NCBI RefSeq assembly: GCF_001426225.1
Contig: NZ_LMRT01000009.1
Coordinates: forward strand, 115,256 to 179,255
DNA: 64,000 bases
Reading direction: 5' to 3'
From: Allobosea sp. Leaf344
GTDB taxonomy: Bacteria > Pseudomonadota > Alphaproteobacteria > Rhizobiales > Beijerinckiaceae
The notes beneath the pieces are model-generated. The model saw nothing but the letters and a program-made list of their open reading frames with translations. It had not been told where the DNA came from and ran no database searches. Of this stretch, positions 63,984 through 64,000 are shown piece after piece. The translations under genes and the position numbers were made by a program. Every line of letters starts with the position of its first letter. Position 1 is the stretch's first letter.

Positions 63984-64000
63984 CGTCATTGCGAGGAGCG
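63984..64000. repeat. Dispersed palindromic repeat, copy 3 (truncated by window edge)
   Basis: CGTCATTGCGAGGAGCG, the exact left end of copies 1 and 2, lies 92 bp after the start of copy 2. The rest is outside the window, so the cluster continues rightward by an unknown number of copies. Confidence 0.8.

Overview
The window is high-GC, gene-dense DNA from an alphaproteobacterium, most likely Hyphomicrobiales (Rhizobiales) and perhaps Bosea-like. This is inferred from CpdR, GapR (DUF2312), TTAA-N7-TTAA boxes of the kind bound by CtrA, the order secA / PrsA-like isomerase / argJ / mutT, and dispersed CGTCATTGCGAGGAGCG repeats typical of that order. It reads as chromosomal core plus catabolic and transport modules. 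No integrase, transposase, phage gene, CRISPR array or rRNA operon was seen.

1-7.6 kb: a partial N-formylglutamate amidohydrolase, cpdR, tRNA-Val(GAC) with a strong terminator, a broken TetR regulator, and a minus-strand Dpp/Opp-type ABC importer operon (VOC protein, binding protein, two permeases, fused ATPase). 7.9-16.8 kb: an amine-type FAD oxidoreductase, a glycine-rich lipoprotein, ribosomal protein L36, a TPR protein, an alpha/beta hydrolase, a glycerate kinase-DUF1036-pyruvate kinase operon, a second N-formylglutamate amidohydrolase, gapR and a GST. 16.8-28.3 kb: envelope and cell-cycle genes (DUF882 peptidase, L,D-transpeptidase, a sigma-54 response regulator, oligoendopeptidase F, an outer-membrane barrel, arabinose-5-phosphate isomerase) and serA. 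28.4-37.3 kb: NfeD/SPFH pair, secA, PrsA-like isomerase, argJ, an EamA transporter, a lipoprotein and mutT.

37.3-43.8 kb: a YcaQ-like glycosylase gene and, upstream of it on the same strand, a seven-gene metal (probably zinc) module: a 52-residue His-rich membrane protein that is too short for routine ORF calling, ABC ATPase, permease, binding protein with a His-rich loop, CobW GTPase, cytoplasmic WD40 protein and a 95-residue protein of unknown function. 43.9-56.1 kb: OpgG/D, a TAXI-TRAP importer with its DUF1850 partner, then a gamma-glutamyltransferase-like protein, an amidase and a cobalt-type nitrile hydratase (alpha, beta, accessory). These converge on a NicO-type Ni/Co transporter plus a DUF1007 protein with an EF-hand loop. 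Together this looks like a nitrile/amide utilisation locus with its own metal handling.

56.4-64 kb: a fused indolepyruvate ferredoxin oxidoreductase preceded by a perfect inverted repeat, a Crp/Fnr regulator, an acyl-CoA synthetase overlapping a LivG-type ATPase, and a cluster of at least three palindromic dispersed repeats at the right edge. The best candidates for new biology are the zinc/CobW/WD40 module, the nitrile hydratase-cobalt locus and two CtrA-like boxes each 71 bp upstream of a gene. Everything here is read by eye; no alignment, folding or database search was run.
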